Positions 1 through 12,795 of a stretch of DNA of 64,000 nt are shown here, one piece after another. The position numbers and the translations under genes are program-made. Position 1 is the stretch's first letter. The number at the start of each line of letters is the position of its first letter. A model generated the notes under the pieces. The model did not search any database, had not been told where the DNA came from, and worked only from the letters and a program-made list of their open reading frames with translations. The DNA comes from Rallus limicola (lineage: Eukaryota; Chordata; Aves; Gruiformes; Rallidae), in NCBI GenBank assembly GCA_022605955.1, contig JAKCOZ010000005.1, positions 4,808,001-4,872,000 on the forward strand, in the 5' to 3' direction.

Positions 1-1161
1 CAAGTTTCCTTGAGGCATTCCTACTTGCTCCTTTTCTTGACTTCAGAACAGAAAAGGTTACAATATGTTGGTTTGTATTCTAGGATGATATTTTCATTCC
101 ATACAGTTTTATGTAAAACTGTTTATTTGTCTGCTATCCCACCCTGACACATTAACTACTGGGAAAATTTTAGCAGTCACTCTTACATAGCTACTCAGTT
201 TATTAGAAATGGATTTGAGGATTTGAACAGTGAAGGCCATCTGTAACAGTAAGTGTACAAGAGCTACACTCCTAGCACCAAAGCCTCTGAGTTCTAACAA
301 CTTCTTTAGAAGAATTTCACAAAGAAGAAATGTTAGCAAAATGAAAATTAAAATTAATTAAAGAAGTGAAACATGTTAGATGAAAAAAAAAAACCACATT
401 CAGAAGTGAAAGTTGGCAAACATTTCATTAGCATTGGATCAAAACCAAGCAGCAGCATTGGCTTTTCCAAGCTTTCACTGCACTGGTTATACCTTCAAGC
501 ATAGGAATATCACCAACAGGCACTAGACATGAAAAGTTTCCATTTACAACACAACTTCAAAATTCAAACAGAAAGTTCCTCTACGGGCTAGAAACCTATA
601 AAGAATACTTCTTTTTAATAATGAGAAATTCTAAAAAAAGTCAGTCTTCAGTATATATCTAATTTGTCATACAATCACATTGATTCCAAAGTAATTTCTG
701 CAGACACAACTGTAAAGCCAATTTCTCCTCCAAAACACACAACCTCTAGAAAATAGACCAGTGCTTATTCCACCTATGCCATACATCTATGTACAACAGA
801 ATCATCAGTAATAGATATATTGATCTATTAATTATGTTCTTCATCTGCAATTATTTGCATCATTTAATAAAGCAAGACAGTATCATGTGCATCTGTGATT
901 TTTATTTTTTTTGGTTGGCCATGTTGCCAAGTGAGGACCTTGAAGTAGAAACGTATGCAATTGCCTTGGTAGTTAGGTGCTGCTTTTTTTTTCCACTCCA
1001 TAATAAATGTTCTCAATGCTGAGAAGGCAGCTGAAAAATACCTCTTCATGTAAAAATGGAAATAAAGAATCTACTGGTGAAAAGAAGGAGCTTGTTATTC
1101 TCCTGTACACATCATATGATCAATTATGTTGTTTTGTTCAAAAATGTTTCTCTGAGCACTG
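1..1161. other. Unique AT-rich intron sequence
   Basis: No repeat family or conserved gene was recognised apart from the weak exon-like segment at 187-303. Confidence 0.6.
187..303 (-). other. Candidate 117-nt exon-like segment
   Basis: The minus strand has a moderate acceptor (…ATTCTTCTAAAG), 117 nt open in phase 0 (39 codons, including ELRGFGARSVALVHLLLQ), then a GTAAGA donor. It is length- and phase-compatible with SBF2 intron 2 but does not match the SBF2 exon 3 I remember. It is probably chance. Confidence 0.12.
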
Positions 1162-1290
1162 ACTCCCACCACCTCCCTAGGCAACCCATTCCAATGCCCA
1201 ACCACTCTTTCTGAGAAAAAATTTCTCTTAATTTCTATCCTGAACCTCCCCTGCACAACTTGCAGCCATGTCCTCTTGTCCTACCTATCA
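1162..1290 (-). mobile_element. CR1 fragment near the ORF2 end, minus strand
   Basis: CCACCTCCCTAGGCAACCCA, then CTGAACCTCCCCTGCACAAC and CCATGTCCTCTTGTCC, is the reverse complement of the last part of CR1 ORF2. It aligns by eye with the 59.94-60.03-kb stretch of the second long CR1. It is short and diverged. Confidence 0.75.
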
Positions 1291-1714
1291 GAATATAGTT
1301 TTACGCTCTGCAGAGCAGTAGCCAACTGACTGCCCCTGCTCAACATGAGCAGAAAGTTGTCTTTGTACTGTGTATCAGAGCTTCCCAGTAATCAAAATTT
1401 GCACGTTTCCCAAAATTCACAGAGCTACTCAAGGTAAAATGTTCACACTGCCCCCCACACACCTCCAACAAGCTTTTAATCTACCTCATCATTCTAGTAA
1501 TCATTCCCAAATTTCTTGTTTCTGTGGTTCCAGGCTATTTCTGTAATGCTATTTTTAATTGATCTTAGATTTAGCTTTTTTTGACCTCTGTTACTTACTG
1601 AGCCTGAGTTCCTCAATTCTACTGTCCAAAATGTGGCTCAGATGTCTTCTTAATTTGCAAAATTAATTCACAAATCAGTAAAGTTTATGCACCGTTCAAA
1701 TCACTTCAACATGC

Positions 1715-2200
1715 ATGCTCCTGCATTCATCAGCATTGAATTTCATTTGCCATCTTGCTATTCATCCCACTGTATCCCCTAAAATTTCCCCAAGCATTTT
1801 CTCTGGCCCTAAGCAATCTGAGTATCTGCAATTTGCTAATCCTATTCCTGATACTTATTGCACATAAACATGTTCACACCTAACAAGGAACACTTCTGCT
1901 GTGGTGAACACCTTCAGTATCCTTTTGTTTTCTTTCAGCTCTATTACTCCCTACCTGACTCCTGACTGCCCCCTTGCCTGTAATTTTCTTGACCTATTTC
2001 AAAGGGGTTTGGCAAAGGACTTGGAATCTTCAAATAAACGATGTCAGTGACTTCAGCTGTATCCACTGTTTGGTTTATGCACTTAGAGAATATTAATAGA
2101 TAAGCAAGGCATAGTTTTCCTTTGTGGAACCACGAGAATTTTGTTCTGTATTTTGTTCAGCTACATTTTTTTTTTGAAGAACTGTGCATTTTAATTAGTC
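1715..2200 (-). mobile_element. Ancient CR1/L3-like 3' region fragment
   Basis: Words such as GCATTGAATTTCATTTGCCA, GCAAAGGACTTGGAATCTTC with AAATAAACGATGTCA, and GATAAGCAAGGCATAGTTTT followed by CCTTTGTGGAACC recall a reversed CR1/L3-type segment spread through turtle, crocodile and bird genomes. The match is from memory and is heavily diverged, so family assignment is tentative. Confidence 0.5.
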
Positions 2201-2445
2201 TAATTACAAAATTAAACAACTGAGCCCGTAAGTAAAGGTAATCTTCAAATTCTCAAATGCTGCAGTCCCCCTCTCCCTTTTTATTTTATTTCACACAACT
2301 ACTAAAACCTTAACATGCCTTGTGTTTATCAGCCTAGGTGAAGAGAACGTCAGTTCCTGGAAAAGGAAGAGAATGTCAGCAGGATGCATCCTTCTTGACT
2401 GCATACGTTGTTTCTGGGGTTTCCCTAAATAACTACAGAACCGAC

Positions 2446-2510
2446 AAAAAAAAAAAAAAAAAAAAAAAATCAAACAAAACCCAACAAAAAAACCCTACAA
2501 AAACCACCAC
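2446..2510 (+). repeat. A24 and A/C-rich low-complexity tract
   Basis: Twenty-four A are followed by CAAAC/CCCAAC-type sequence. Similar A/C-rich tracts recur at 9485-9515, 16873-16911 and 49980-50020. Confidence 0.85.
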
Positions 2511-2699
2511 TCCAAAGCCATGCCTAGGATGAGATGACGGGCACGGAAGGATTTACTGAAATGGAATGTTGGAGAGAGGAATGAATCCCTTATCCGATGT
2601 GTCACACACTCCAGGTCACAAGATAAAGGGATCAGCTGCATGGGCTGAGCAGCCTCTCCATCTGCAGTACAGCTGAATCCAGTTCCGAATGTGTGCCCA

Positions 2700-2830
2700 A
2701 ACATGAACAGATTCACAAGGCACTGTTTTCTTTTGTGGAACCATTAACTTGTTGTTCTTGTTTTAAAAAAAAAAAAAAAAAAATCTGCTGTTTAATTAGT
2801 TGTTCTGTTAAGTTTCACCATGCTTTCAGG
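2700..2830 (-). repeat. Second copy of the ancient segment
   Basis: AAGGCACTGTTTTCTTTTGTGGAACC and TTGTTCTTGTTTT, then an A-run and TTTAATTAGTTGTTCTGTTA, parallel 2115-2200 (AAGGCATAGTTTTCCTTTGT… TTTTAATTAGTC). The copy sits about 610 bp further on, in the same direction. It could be a local duplication or a second insertion. Confidence 0.4.
2765..2783 (+). repeat. A19 homopolymer
   Basis: An uninterrupted A-run inside the second copy of the ancient segment. Confidence 0.9.
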
Positions 2831-3485
2831 GCACACACTTGAAAGATTTTATACTACTTTCCATTTAATTAATACAAAAGGGATACAGTGGATGGTCTCT
2901 AAAGAAATTTGCCCACTTCACTCTCCATACAGAGTTCTAATTACCTGTGCCATTACAGGCCCAACATGTGCAGTACTTTTTAGATCACTTCGTGTGTTTT
3001 TACGTAATTATGATTTTCCTGCAAGATTTTGTGTTCTTAATTACTAGAAATATGTAAGCAGTAAGTGTGTTACTAAAAGTATGTAAGCAGCTAGTATACA
3101 CAGCCATAAATTAGTGTCATGAGAACATTGCTGCTCACTTAAATAAAAGACGTCAGTACTTAATTTACTGCCAGCAAAGCACAGCTACGAACTGCAATCA
3201 CACCAACCTCTTACACCAAGATGTTAAACTATAGTTTCAGAAATCCTGGATTCCCTTGCTCTAAGATGAGCTTACTAAGTAGTAACGTGATGCTTCTGGT
3301 CAAAAGTTTTTTCTGGAATATGTTGTAAATGAAAGGAATCTTGGCAGGCTAGTATCTCACTAGAACGTGCAATTCTGCATGTCATTGCCTCTTGCTTATT
3401 CACTGAAACAACAGATTTCATTACAAAACAAGTAAGAGAAACAAACACGGCCTCCTGCAGTTCCTGCTTTATGAGAAGCATTCAC

Positions 3486-3530
3486 CTTTCCTTTCCTTTA
3501 CCACAACATCCATGCCAAGACCACGTCTGA
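3486..3530 (-). other. Candidate 45-nt cryptic exon with strong acceptor
   Basis: The minus strand reads TTCTTTTGTTTTCCTGTCTTGCAG, one of the best polypyrimidine acceptors in the window. After it come 45 nt and GTGAAT as a moderate donor. In the phase 0 set by SBF2 exon 2 the segment contains TAA, so inclusion would act as a poison exon. The other two frames are open. No function is claimed. Confidence 0.15.
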
Positions 3531-4852
3531 CTGCAAGACAGGAAAACAAAAGAATTACAGAATTGGTAAGCTGAGTTCAGTTACCCTTAGTCACCAACTG
3601 ATGATACTCCTACGAAGGCATTTTTTAAAGCAGTGTTTGAGTACTTCCCGGAAGCTCGTGCTGCATTCCACATTACAGCTGGGACTGAAGTATAACAATG
3701 AGAAGAGTTTAAAAAGTCAAGCAGTCTCTGACAGATAAATACCTTCACGCACAGATATCTGGTGAAGCCCCAGTCAGGTTTGCCCTCCAAACCTCACGTG
3801 AAATAGAACAAAGAAACACCACAGATGTCCAAAAGATAACATGTATGAACTGCAGATTATAGATAGGGACAACTTTATGGGTATCACATTCTCGTCTGGG
3901 GCAAGGGCACGTGTCTACATTTCATTCTCCTTTCTGTCATGGAACCTATTCATGGAAGTTACTGAAACGCAAATTCCATTGGAAAACAGTCTCAGCCTAA
4001 AAGCTGAGCACTCCCTTTCCCTATTAAAAGAAATCTTCTAATAAACTTCCAGACATTTTCTCTTAACTTTTCAGTAAGACTTTTTCAGGACTAAAAGTCA
4101 CTTATTTTCAAATAGAAGAAAACATTGGTTTAATGACATTGCAGCTATAAGATGTGAAGACACATCTTCACAAGTAGCATCTTTAAGGTATCTAGATTTT
4201 TTTCAAACAATTCCCACAAAGTTTTTAATTGGTGTTTTTTAAACTCAAAGCAGACTCATATTAAAGATGAAAATAACTGGAATTTTAAATAGAGAAAAAT
4301 ACCCACTTGGCCAACATAGTTACTTTAATTTAAAAGCTCTTCCAGTGGAGTCACTTTTGATAAGAAAAATTAATTATAAATAAATCCATGATACCATACT
4401 TAGATACCACAGATAACTAAAACATTATGGCTTTGTCTTTCACATAATTAAATAGATATAGACAAGTAACATTGCAGAATCAAAACTGCAGAGTTCAAAA
4501 TTCAAACTGATCCCAAAAAAATCTCAAAAAATTAAAAAGCAAAATAATAATCACATTGTTATGCCCATCAGGCTTGTCAAAGCTTAAAAGAAAACAAAAT
4601 TAAAAGACGTATTTGCCTATTGGCCACAATTAAACATCTGTTATAGAAGAGGTACGAAAACAATTTTACAAACTGACAGGGAAACTGATTTCTGCTTAGG
4701 GGTTACTTTTTTTTGAAAATACAATGTTTGTGTGATAAAGCAGGTGAATCTATTTCTTCAGCCTGTACGGCCACTGTTTCTCACATTCTAAGCACTGTTG
4801 ATGCAAGTGATATATGTGCAGTCAAGGGAAAGGCTCACCTACAAAATTCCTA

Positions 4853-4871
4853 ACACACACACACACACACC
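4853..4871 (+). repeat. (AC)n microsatellite
   Basis: About nine AC units. Confidence 0.9.
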
Positions 4872-7371
4872 CATGCCCCATTTGCCAACTAATCAAAATT
4901 ATTTATCATAAGAACAGCTACCTTGAGGTAATGAAGCACAGATTTTGTTCTAGCTAGGGCTGATAGAAGGTATATAGGGAAGAACTTCCAGGCCTCTAAT
5001 AACTTTTGACCAAGAGATTTGGTGAGGTCAAAGTGGTACCACCTTCTGCCTTCTATGGGTTTCCAGAACACTGCACACTGCTATAAAATAGATGCTGTTG
5101 ACTAATACTATAATTAGTAGCAATTACTAAAACCAACACACAGCATATCTGGTTCCACATGAGAAACAGAAAACAAGCAACTGGATGGAGTAGTGAAAAC
5201 AACACTACAATAAAATTCAAAAAGCCCATCTGTAACTTAAATAGTAGGAAGGAAAAAAATATATTTTTTTAACTTGAACATGCACTTGGTTTCATTAACT
5301 GGTCACAGCAGCAATTGCAGGGGTTGTTTGTTCTGTGCAACTGAAGGTTGGCTGGTATCAACAGCCAGACTGAAGAATGGCAGCCAGAACTAGTTCCCAG
5401 ACTAAGTACCCGTAGGATGTTGGGCAAGGGGAGATGGAAAACAATTCATATGATCTGTGTGACCTATCCAGTCATTCAGTGAGCTACACACTGGGCTTCA
5501 TCTCTGCTCTCCTTGCTCAGTACAAGGGCCATTTTGCAATGCAGTGGTTGCACATTTTTATTTTTTTTAAACATTAAAAATCAAGCCACAATGGCAAGCA
5601 CACCCTATACTTCTCAAGTATTGTTTTCAGTTTCTTAGGTATTTTCACATCCTGGAGAAAAATAAATCAATAAAAGCAAACAGAAAATTAGATGAAGTTA
5701 TATTGCCTGGGAGAGAAACCCTTGCCTGAAGGACTAGCTTCTCCTGTAAGATAATTGACAGAATGAAACCAAATGAAACCAAAGAGAATGACGAGAGATT
5801 CATTCCTGTAATCTTGTTATTTAGGAAAAAAACATGGGACAACAAGATTTTTTTTTTAAATTAACTATGCAAATCTAATATTTTACCTGTAACCATTTGC
5901 ATTTCTCTACATTTAAGGCAACGGTATTTATCTGTGCAGCAAACTATACTAAAAATACAGTAAATAATTAAAATATTTGCATTTGTGAAAAGATCTGTCA
6001 ATAAGGTCATCTTGGTAATTCTACTTGATGTTCCTGGTTCAGCTAAGCCACCTGATACTTGGCCACAGTTGCACCAAAAATGCAGACGATACCAGCTGGG
6101 GTGAGGAGGGAGCGGTTGATAGACCAGTGGGTAGTACTGTTGTTGCCAGAGGCCTGTTCAGCAGAAACAGGCTGGAACCTCCACACGTTCAAAGGCAAAC
6201 TCAGCGGGACTCTATGCCCCAGTGAGAAAATACTTTCCAGGGTGTATGGAATAATTCCATCTTCTTCTGCACCAGGTCCTTCTAGGCTAGAGAATCTGCT
6301 GCGTCACTTTTTATGCCTCAAACAAACATCACTCATTTGCTATGCTATGTGCAACTGCAAGTTGCAGAGTAACCTTGCAGATGTTTTTACTAAGCTGAGC
6401 TACTTCAAAACACTCCAGATCTAAAAACATACTAAAACAAATATGTAGACAGTCCATTTTCTCCCAAGACAGCTTTGCTATACTTCACACACACAAGAAC
6501 CCCCCTGACAAACTAGATAAAGCTAACTGAATTGCAAGATATATTTCCAAAATACAGCTTTTGCCCAAACCACTACAATTCCAAGGTTAAACATACTATT
6601 ATCAAGTATGTCACCACATACTATGCAGAAGGGCAGAACATCTTGTAACATTCAGTACACTTACATCTGAACTAGGAACTACATAATATTACTCAGAATA
6701 CCAACCACTGTTTCTCTAAACATCCACAATTGAAAAATACAAGGAAATACCAACTGAAATGCTTTTAAAAGGTTCAATATGGAGAACCACTATGTCTAAC
6801 TGCAAAGTCCCTTAAGTTCCAGAAAAATCCATGTCAGCCCTTGCTCTCTGCAATATTAACAGCTGATATTTCTACTCCTCTATACTTAACAATAAAAGTA
6901 AATATTGGAAATATGGACCAATAATAGATTATGGGAAAATGTTTAGCCAAAAATGACACATGAACTACCAATAAATTAAGAATTAAGGGTAATATTAAAA
7001 GAATTTGCAAACAAATTCACTGTATTACAAACTCAAACTACTTTAAACTCAAAGCAGACAGTGATTTCTAAAATTATTTAAATAAATTTCCTCTGAACTC
7101 AAAGGTTTTACTCCAAGATACACCGAAATGTAAAACTACACTGTAACTTGCAAGAACTGGAAGAACTTAGTGTGGAAGAAATGCTTTTTTTTTTTACTCC
7201 ACATTAACTCTGCAACAGGGATTCTTTTCTTTTTATACTGTCTGTAACTCAGTGAAGTCACCTATCACAAAGTGGGATGAAGCTTTAGCTTAGATGAAAT
7301 CTCACTGCATAGTTGTTCCTTCTCATCACCAGTCTCTGCATATGTACTACTTAAGATGGTGCTGATCACAG

Positions 7372-8235
7372 GAGGTCCCGAGGAGGGCACTTTAGGAGGT
7401 CTATAGTCCAACCTCCCGCTCAAAGTATGATAAACACTGAACTCAGACCAGATTGCTCAGGGACTTGAAGTCAGTCTTGAAACATTTCAAAGAATGTTTG
7501 AAGTCAGTCTTGAAAACCTCCAAGGATGGAGACCACACATAGTCTCTTGGACTAAGACTGATTCTCTTTTGCCTTATGGCGAAAGCTTTTTCCCTTATTT
7601 GGCTGAAACTTCTCATTTCAACTTACCCCCATTGCCTCTTGTTCTCCCATCATGTACCACCAAATAGAGCCTGGCTCCACCTTTTTAATAGTCTTGATGT
7701 ATTGGAAGGCTACTGTTAGGTCCCCATAAACCTGTGCCTTCTTTGGGCTGAACAGGACCAGCTCCTACAGACTTAGAGGGCAAGTGCTCTGGGCCCTGAC
7801 CTGGTTGCCCTTCTCTAGAACCTAAGCTCCAGTTGACTGACATCCTTCTTGTACGGGACATCAATAATCACTTCCCAGGCTCTTGGCTGTGCTCCTGCAG
7901 CCTGGGATTGCTGTTGGTCATCTTTGCTGGCAGGGCACACTGCTGGATTATGTTCAGCTTGCTATCTAGCAAGAACTCCGGGTCCTTTTCAGCAGAGATG
8001 TTCCCCAGTCAGTCAGTCTCCAACCTGAAACACTATAGATATTTCTTTCCTCCCAAGCAGAAGGTTTTGCATTTTTCAAGGTTAATTTTGTAACACTTCC
8101 ATTGGCTCACTCCTCCAGCCTCTACAGGTTCCTCTGGATGGCAACCCTGGCCTTGAATCTATCACCCCACGTATATTCTATTGACAGATGCCAGTATCTG
8201 CTGGAAGCCAGATACTTGTGGTTTCTTCATGAAAC
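7372..8235 (-). mobile_element. CR1 fragment, old, minus strand
   Basis: Read in reverse this is the C-terminal part of CR1 ORF2 plus part of the 3' region. It has the typical antisense words GGAGGTCTATAGTCCAACCT, TTGCCCTTCTCTAGAACC, CTGCAGCCTGGGATTGCTGT, GGGCACACTGCTGGATTATG and TTCCTCTGGATGGCAACCCT in the order expected for a reversed CR1. The frame is destroyed by many changes, and the terminal 8-bp tail is absent. It lies in the same orientation as SBF2. Confidence 0.8.
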
Positions 8236-11200
8236 TGAAGCTAACCAACTTCTACTGGTTAGTCTAACAAAGGGGTTTTTAGAGAAATCAAATTGCTTCA
8301 ACAAAGAAATGGTGCGGAGCACCATTTGTAATAAGACAGTGAAAATATCCTTAAATATTTAATACTTGGCTGAATATATTATTTTAATGCCAGCAGCAAA
8401 AAAAAAGAAAATGCACAAGATAAAATATTATACTCATGCATTTTTGCACTACAAGCTATACAAAAATCTGCAAAACTCATGACTGTCTCCCATAAGGCCT
8501 GCTAGACTGTTCTGCAAAACTAATGTTAATAATGATGCAAAGAAATTACCATATTGAGTCTAATGATCATATTTAACTCCTCAAAACCCAGAATCAGTTA
8601 TTTATTAATAGTTAAGAAAAAAATGGAAGTGTTCATATTTATGCATAATTCTAATGTCTCATCTGAAATAATAGTTTCCAGAGACAGTAGGATTTTGGTT
8701 TTATAATATAAAAATAGTATTCTTAGTAAAGGAAAATCTTGAAAGACCCTTAGAAGGAAATACTGCCAACTGAAAGGAGGAAAAAAATTATCTAAGAAAA
8801 ATAATGTCTTGTCATTTCCAATGAATCCATATGAAAGCATTCACAAAGACTTGTGGGAATGTACGCCAATATTTAACAGCCTTTAACAAGCTTCTTCCCC
8901 CGTCCCAAACAAAGTATTATACAAACATTTATCTGAAGCAGAGCTTAAGAAAAAGATTAGTTTGATTCAAAATAAGACAACACATATAAAAGATTAGCTA
9001 CCTGTTACTAAAAAGAGAAAACATTATCACATTAATTCAATACTGGCTCCCAATATAAAGACATTGAGACAGCCAGTATATGCAAGATAAAAATAGTAAA
9101 CGGCACTCACTGCATTTATGCTTGTTCCCATTTAAAGTATACAAGTACTTATTTACATGCATTTGAAAAACTACAGTGAAAATGCAATAACATTCTTGAA
9201 GTCACCCTCTCTTTCATAGCCTAGAAATTCTAAAAAAATAAGGGATTTGTGAAAAACCCATTAATGCTTATTTTAGATATATTCATATACATACTCATTC
9301 AGTCACACTGATTAATCTCAACTCTAATTATGACCTATGGTGCTCCAAGGATTAGGACCATGACCTCAAGCATTTTAATTCTTTTCAAGATGAGATTATT
9401 GAAAATCTTTACTGCAATAGAAAGCATTGCATGGAAATTGCAGTCTTGTGCAAAATTCATGGGAAATCAGAGTCCAAAACCTTTAAAAAAAAAGAAACAA
9501 AAACACCCCAAAATCCCTCAGCCACCTGCATCAATATTTCTGATAGTTCTATAGTTTTTAAGTAAAATCTCTTTTTTCTCCCATCATGCTAAATTCCAGA
9601 AGAGTAATATCAACTGAAAAATGAGTAGTCCATTTATTTCCCAGCTCTCAGTACTACACACTTTAGTCAATACTGGAAGCAGCAGGGCTTTAACCCGCTT
9701 TCCCTCCTAGTGAGCCCAACAACTGGGGAGCCAAACAACAGGGAATCTTCTTCTGGGTTCCTCAGTGAAGAAGACTGACTTTGGCCTCTTCAGTATTGAC
9801 CCTCACAGAGGGATGAAAGGGACTGGATCAGAAAAACTGAACACACAGACCTTGACACTGCAGACAATTGCAAGAGGATCTAAAACACACATACATTCTT
9901 TTCCCTGAACACATTGGTTGGTTTTGGATACGCCTCTTGTAGGGGTTTTTCCTCCCTGCCGCCTATGACGTCATCTGTTCAAGGGCCACTTCCAATATTG
10001 TGACTCCACTAAAAAATTCGTGTGTACAAAGCAAAAAATGAACTCTTTGGATCTATTTATTTACTTTCAAAGCTAAGGCAGAAGGAAAACGCTACTGGCT
10101 GAAAGACATGTTAGAACCAGCCAACCAAGAACTATGAGTTCTTTCAACTCATACTTCATGTTGATCTAAGTCATACAAATTCAAGTTATTCATAATTTAA
10201 ACTAGATCCACGCATTCAGATTCAGACTGCTCTTCTTACTAGGAATTAGTGCTAAGATTATAGCAAGCAGAAACCAGGCGGTATCAGTTCCTACTAATAT
10301 CTAACATAATAACGAAAATTGTCACTAAAAATAAAACTAAAGCTAAGCAACATGCAAGCTTCCTGACATTTTCTGCTAGTTGACAGTATAGCTGTATAGG
10401 TGGCCTGAAGTTCGAAGAGCTGATGACTGTTACACATAGACCAGGCTGTAACCACTCCTAATGGCACAGCTGCATCCCAAGAATGATCTGTGAACAAGTT
10501 TTAAGACAAGCACTCGAACTTAATAGGACTACATACAGTCTTATCCCTTTGACATCAAAATATCTTTGATATTTGTTCACTGAAGAGATCATGACTGGAA
10601 TACCTGAAAAACATAATTGAATCAGGAAAAAAAATGTAAAACTACCAATTAAACTCATCAAGAAATTTGGTGGAGTAGCCTACTAAAATGTTTCAAAAAG
10701 AGTCTTAAGTAGAAAGCTTGTAACAACTGGTGATGATGATAGGCAAAATGAGGACAAGGGTGAAATGATCAAAGACAACAAATTAAAACCTCCAAAAAAC
10801 TCCACTAAGAATTGTCTACATTCTTGTTCCCTAGAGAGGTGTCTGGGGAAGTTACCAGAGCAGAACTGTATTATGGAGGTGAAGATATGTAAGATTTCAG
10901 AAAACAAACATGAAACAGGAACAGATGTAAAGTCAGATATAAACTGTGGTTTTCATTCCCTGGTGACAGTAGCAGGTTATTGGAAGATGGGCAAACATTT
11001 TATCTATTTTTTTAAGAGCACTGTATTTATCCAGAATTTTTGCTCTACATGTAGTAAACTTGTAGAAAATGTCAAATTACAGAACTAGTAACCCTACAGA
11101 TAAATAAATTATACTAGAAAACAATCAGAAATGCTTTTCTTCAGTAAGATCTTAAGTCACCCTTCTATTAACAGCTCCTCAACAAAAGCAAATGGATGTA

Positions 11201-12795
11201 CTCAACACAAGAATATAATTCACTTTTTCAGCAATTCTCTTTTAGCAAGAACATTCACAGTTCTCTTCTACACTAACAACCAGTTTCTAAAAGCAGGAAT
11301 AAACTGTTAAGTTTTCCCCAATGGGAAAAGGTTAGAAACAACATTCACAAAGATCTCTTCTGGGATCTGTGTATCTGTAGTAGAGGCTGATTGGTTTGTT
11401 TGCTGCAGACAATTTCTGAACACATCAAAAAAGCTCAACAGTGAATTTATCAAGTCTATGGAAGATAAAGTACTTGGAATAGTCAATGCTAAAGTCTTTT
11501 GTGATAGTACATGAAAGGGTCTCACAATACCAAGTGATTGAGTATGAAAGCGTCACATGATTCCCAACTGAGAAGTGGAAACTAAAGCACACAGAGGGGG
11601 AAAAAAACCAAAACAAAATTCTTAAAGATGTATATACAACAGCAGAGTATATTGTTACCACCCAGAAAAGACAATCTGCAAATAACAGGCAGGGGGTGGG
11701 GGGAGGAAATCCAAATGCTCAAAATTATTAGGAAAGGAACTGGGAGGTACCTGCTTACACCAAACTTGCCATTTCGGTCCCTGGTATTTAAAAAAGAAAT
11801 AAATTTTGAACTAAAAGTGACAGGGGAAAAAAGAACAGTATCCAAGTATCCAGAGCCTCCCAGGCACTTCTGTACAAGGAAAGGTTGTATCAGAGGGCTT
11901 TCTCCATCTTGAGAAACACATGCTCTAAGACAGGTATAGAACAGGTATCTACATACTTAAGAATAGAATCAATAATATCAATCCAGAATCATTATTTCAC
12001 ATGATAAATACAGAGCATTGTATAAAATGGTCATGTGATGATACACAACACACAGAAGTCTTTCATGAAACAGAGTGAAACTGCAAAACACATTGCCAAG
12101 TACTATTACGAAGAACAGAAGAATAATGGGCTTAAAAACTTTCAGACAAAGAAAGGGGAGAGAAGCTCCAGAGGAACTAACATATATATGGTATCTTATC
12201 ATGGTGGAAGCCTCTTAAACCTGGAGCAGCATATGGCCAGCATATTTGTCAGAAGGCTGTCTTACAACATCTTACACTTCTTCCCAAACTGCCCAGCACT
12301 GACTCCTGTTGCACTCTAGACAGTAAGTCTGATCAGCTTTGATTCTGATCTTGGGTATGAATATTTCCTTTGCTATTCAATATAATTATCACAAGCCAAG
12401 ACTTGGTTTTCCGCATCTTCCCATATACCTTGTGTGACTGGAAAGGAGCTCAACTAATGAAAGTAACATTTCTAGTTATAGCAGAATTAATACATCTAAA
12501 ACTATTTACCCCTTACACTGCTAAAATTAATGTTTAAAATATCACTCTCCAATATTCATACAGTTCTGATAGCAGTAAAGCAGATACTTTAGGCAAGTGG
12601 AAGGTAACACATATAGACCGGTAAGAGTATCTATAATACAGCCTTGAAGAAAAACTACGCAGTCATCTTGCAGCCACCAGGTTGAAATTTAAACAGCAAG
12701 TCATCCTAAAGCTGTCTCAGTAGAAAGCATACACTCTATCTGCACTCTCTCTCCTACTGGGGGTCTGAAATACGTCAGTCCACAAATCTTGCTTA
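8236..12795. other. Unique AT-rich intron sequence
   Basis: It holds the CRE at 9966 and a G-rich run at 11691-11704. No element or exon was recognised. Confidence 0.6.
9966..9973. promoter_or_regulatory. Palindromic CRE, TGACGTCA
   Basis: A perfect CREB/ATF palindrome sits in a short GC-richer patch (CTCCCTGCCGCCTATGACGT). A full CRE is rare by chance in CpG-poor DNA, but nothing else shows that it is used. Confidence 0.3.

Larger units (their letters stand above)
2831..7371. other. Unique AT-rich intron sequence
   Basis: It holds a strong cryptic acceptor near 3531 and an (AC)n. A GC-richer patch at 6085-6310 keeps a 121-codon frame that starts at TTG and matches nothing I know. Otherwise nothing was seen. 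Confidence 0.6.
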
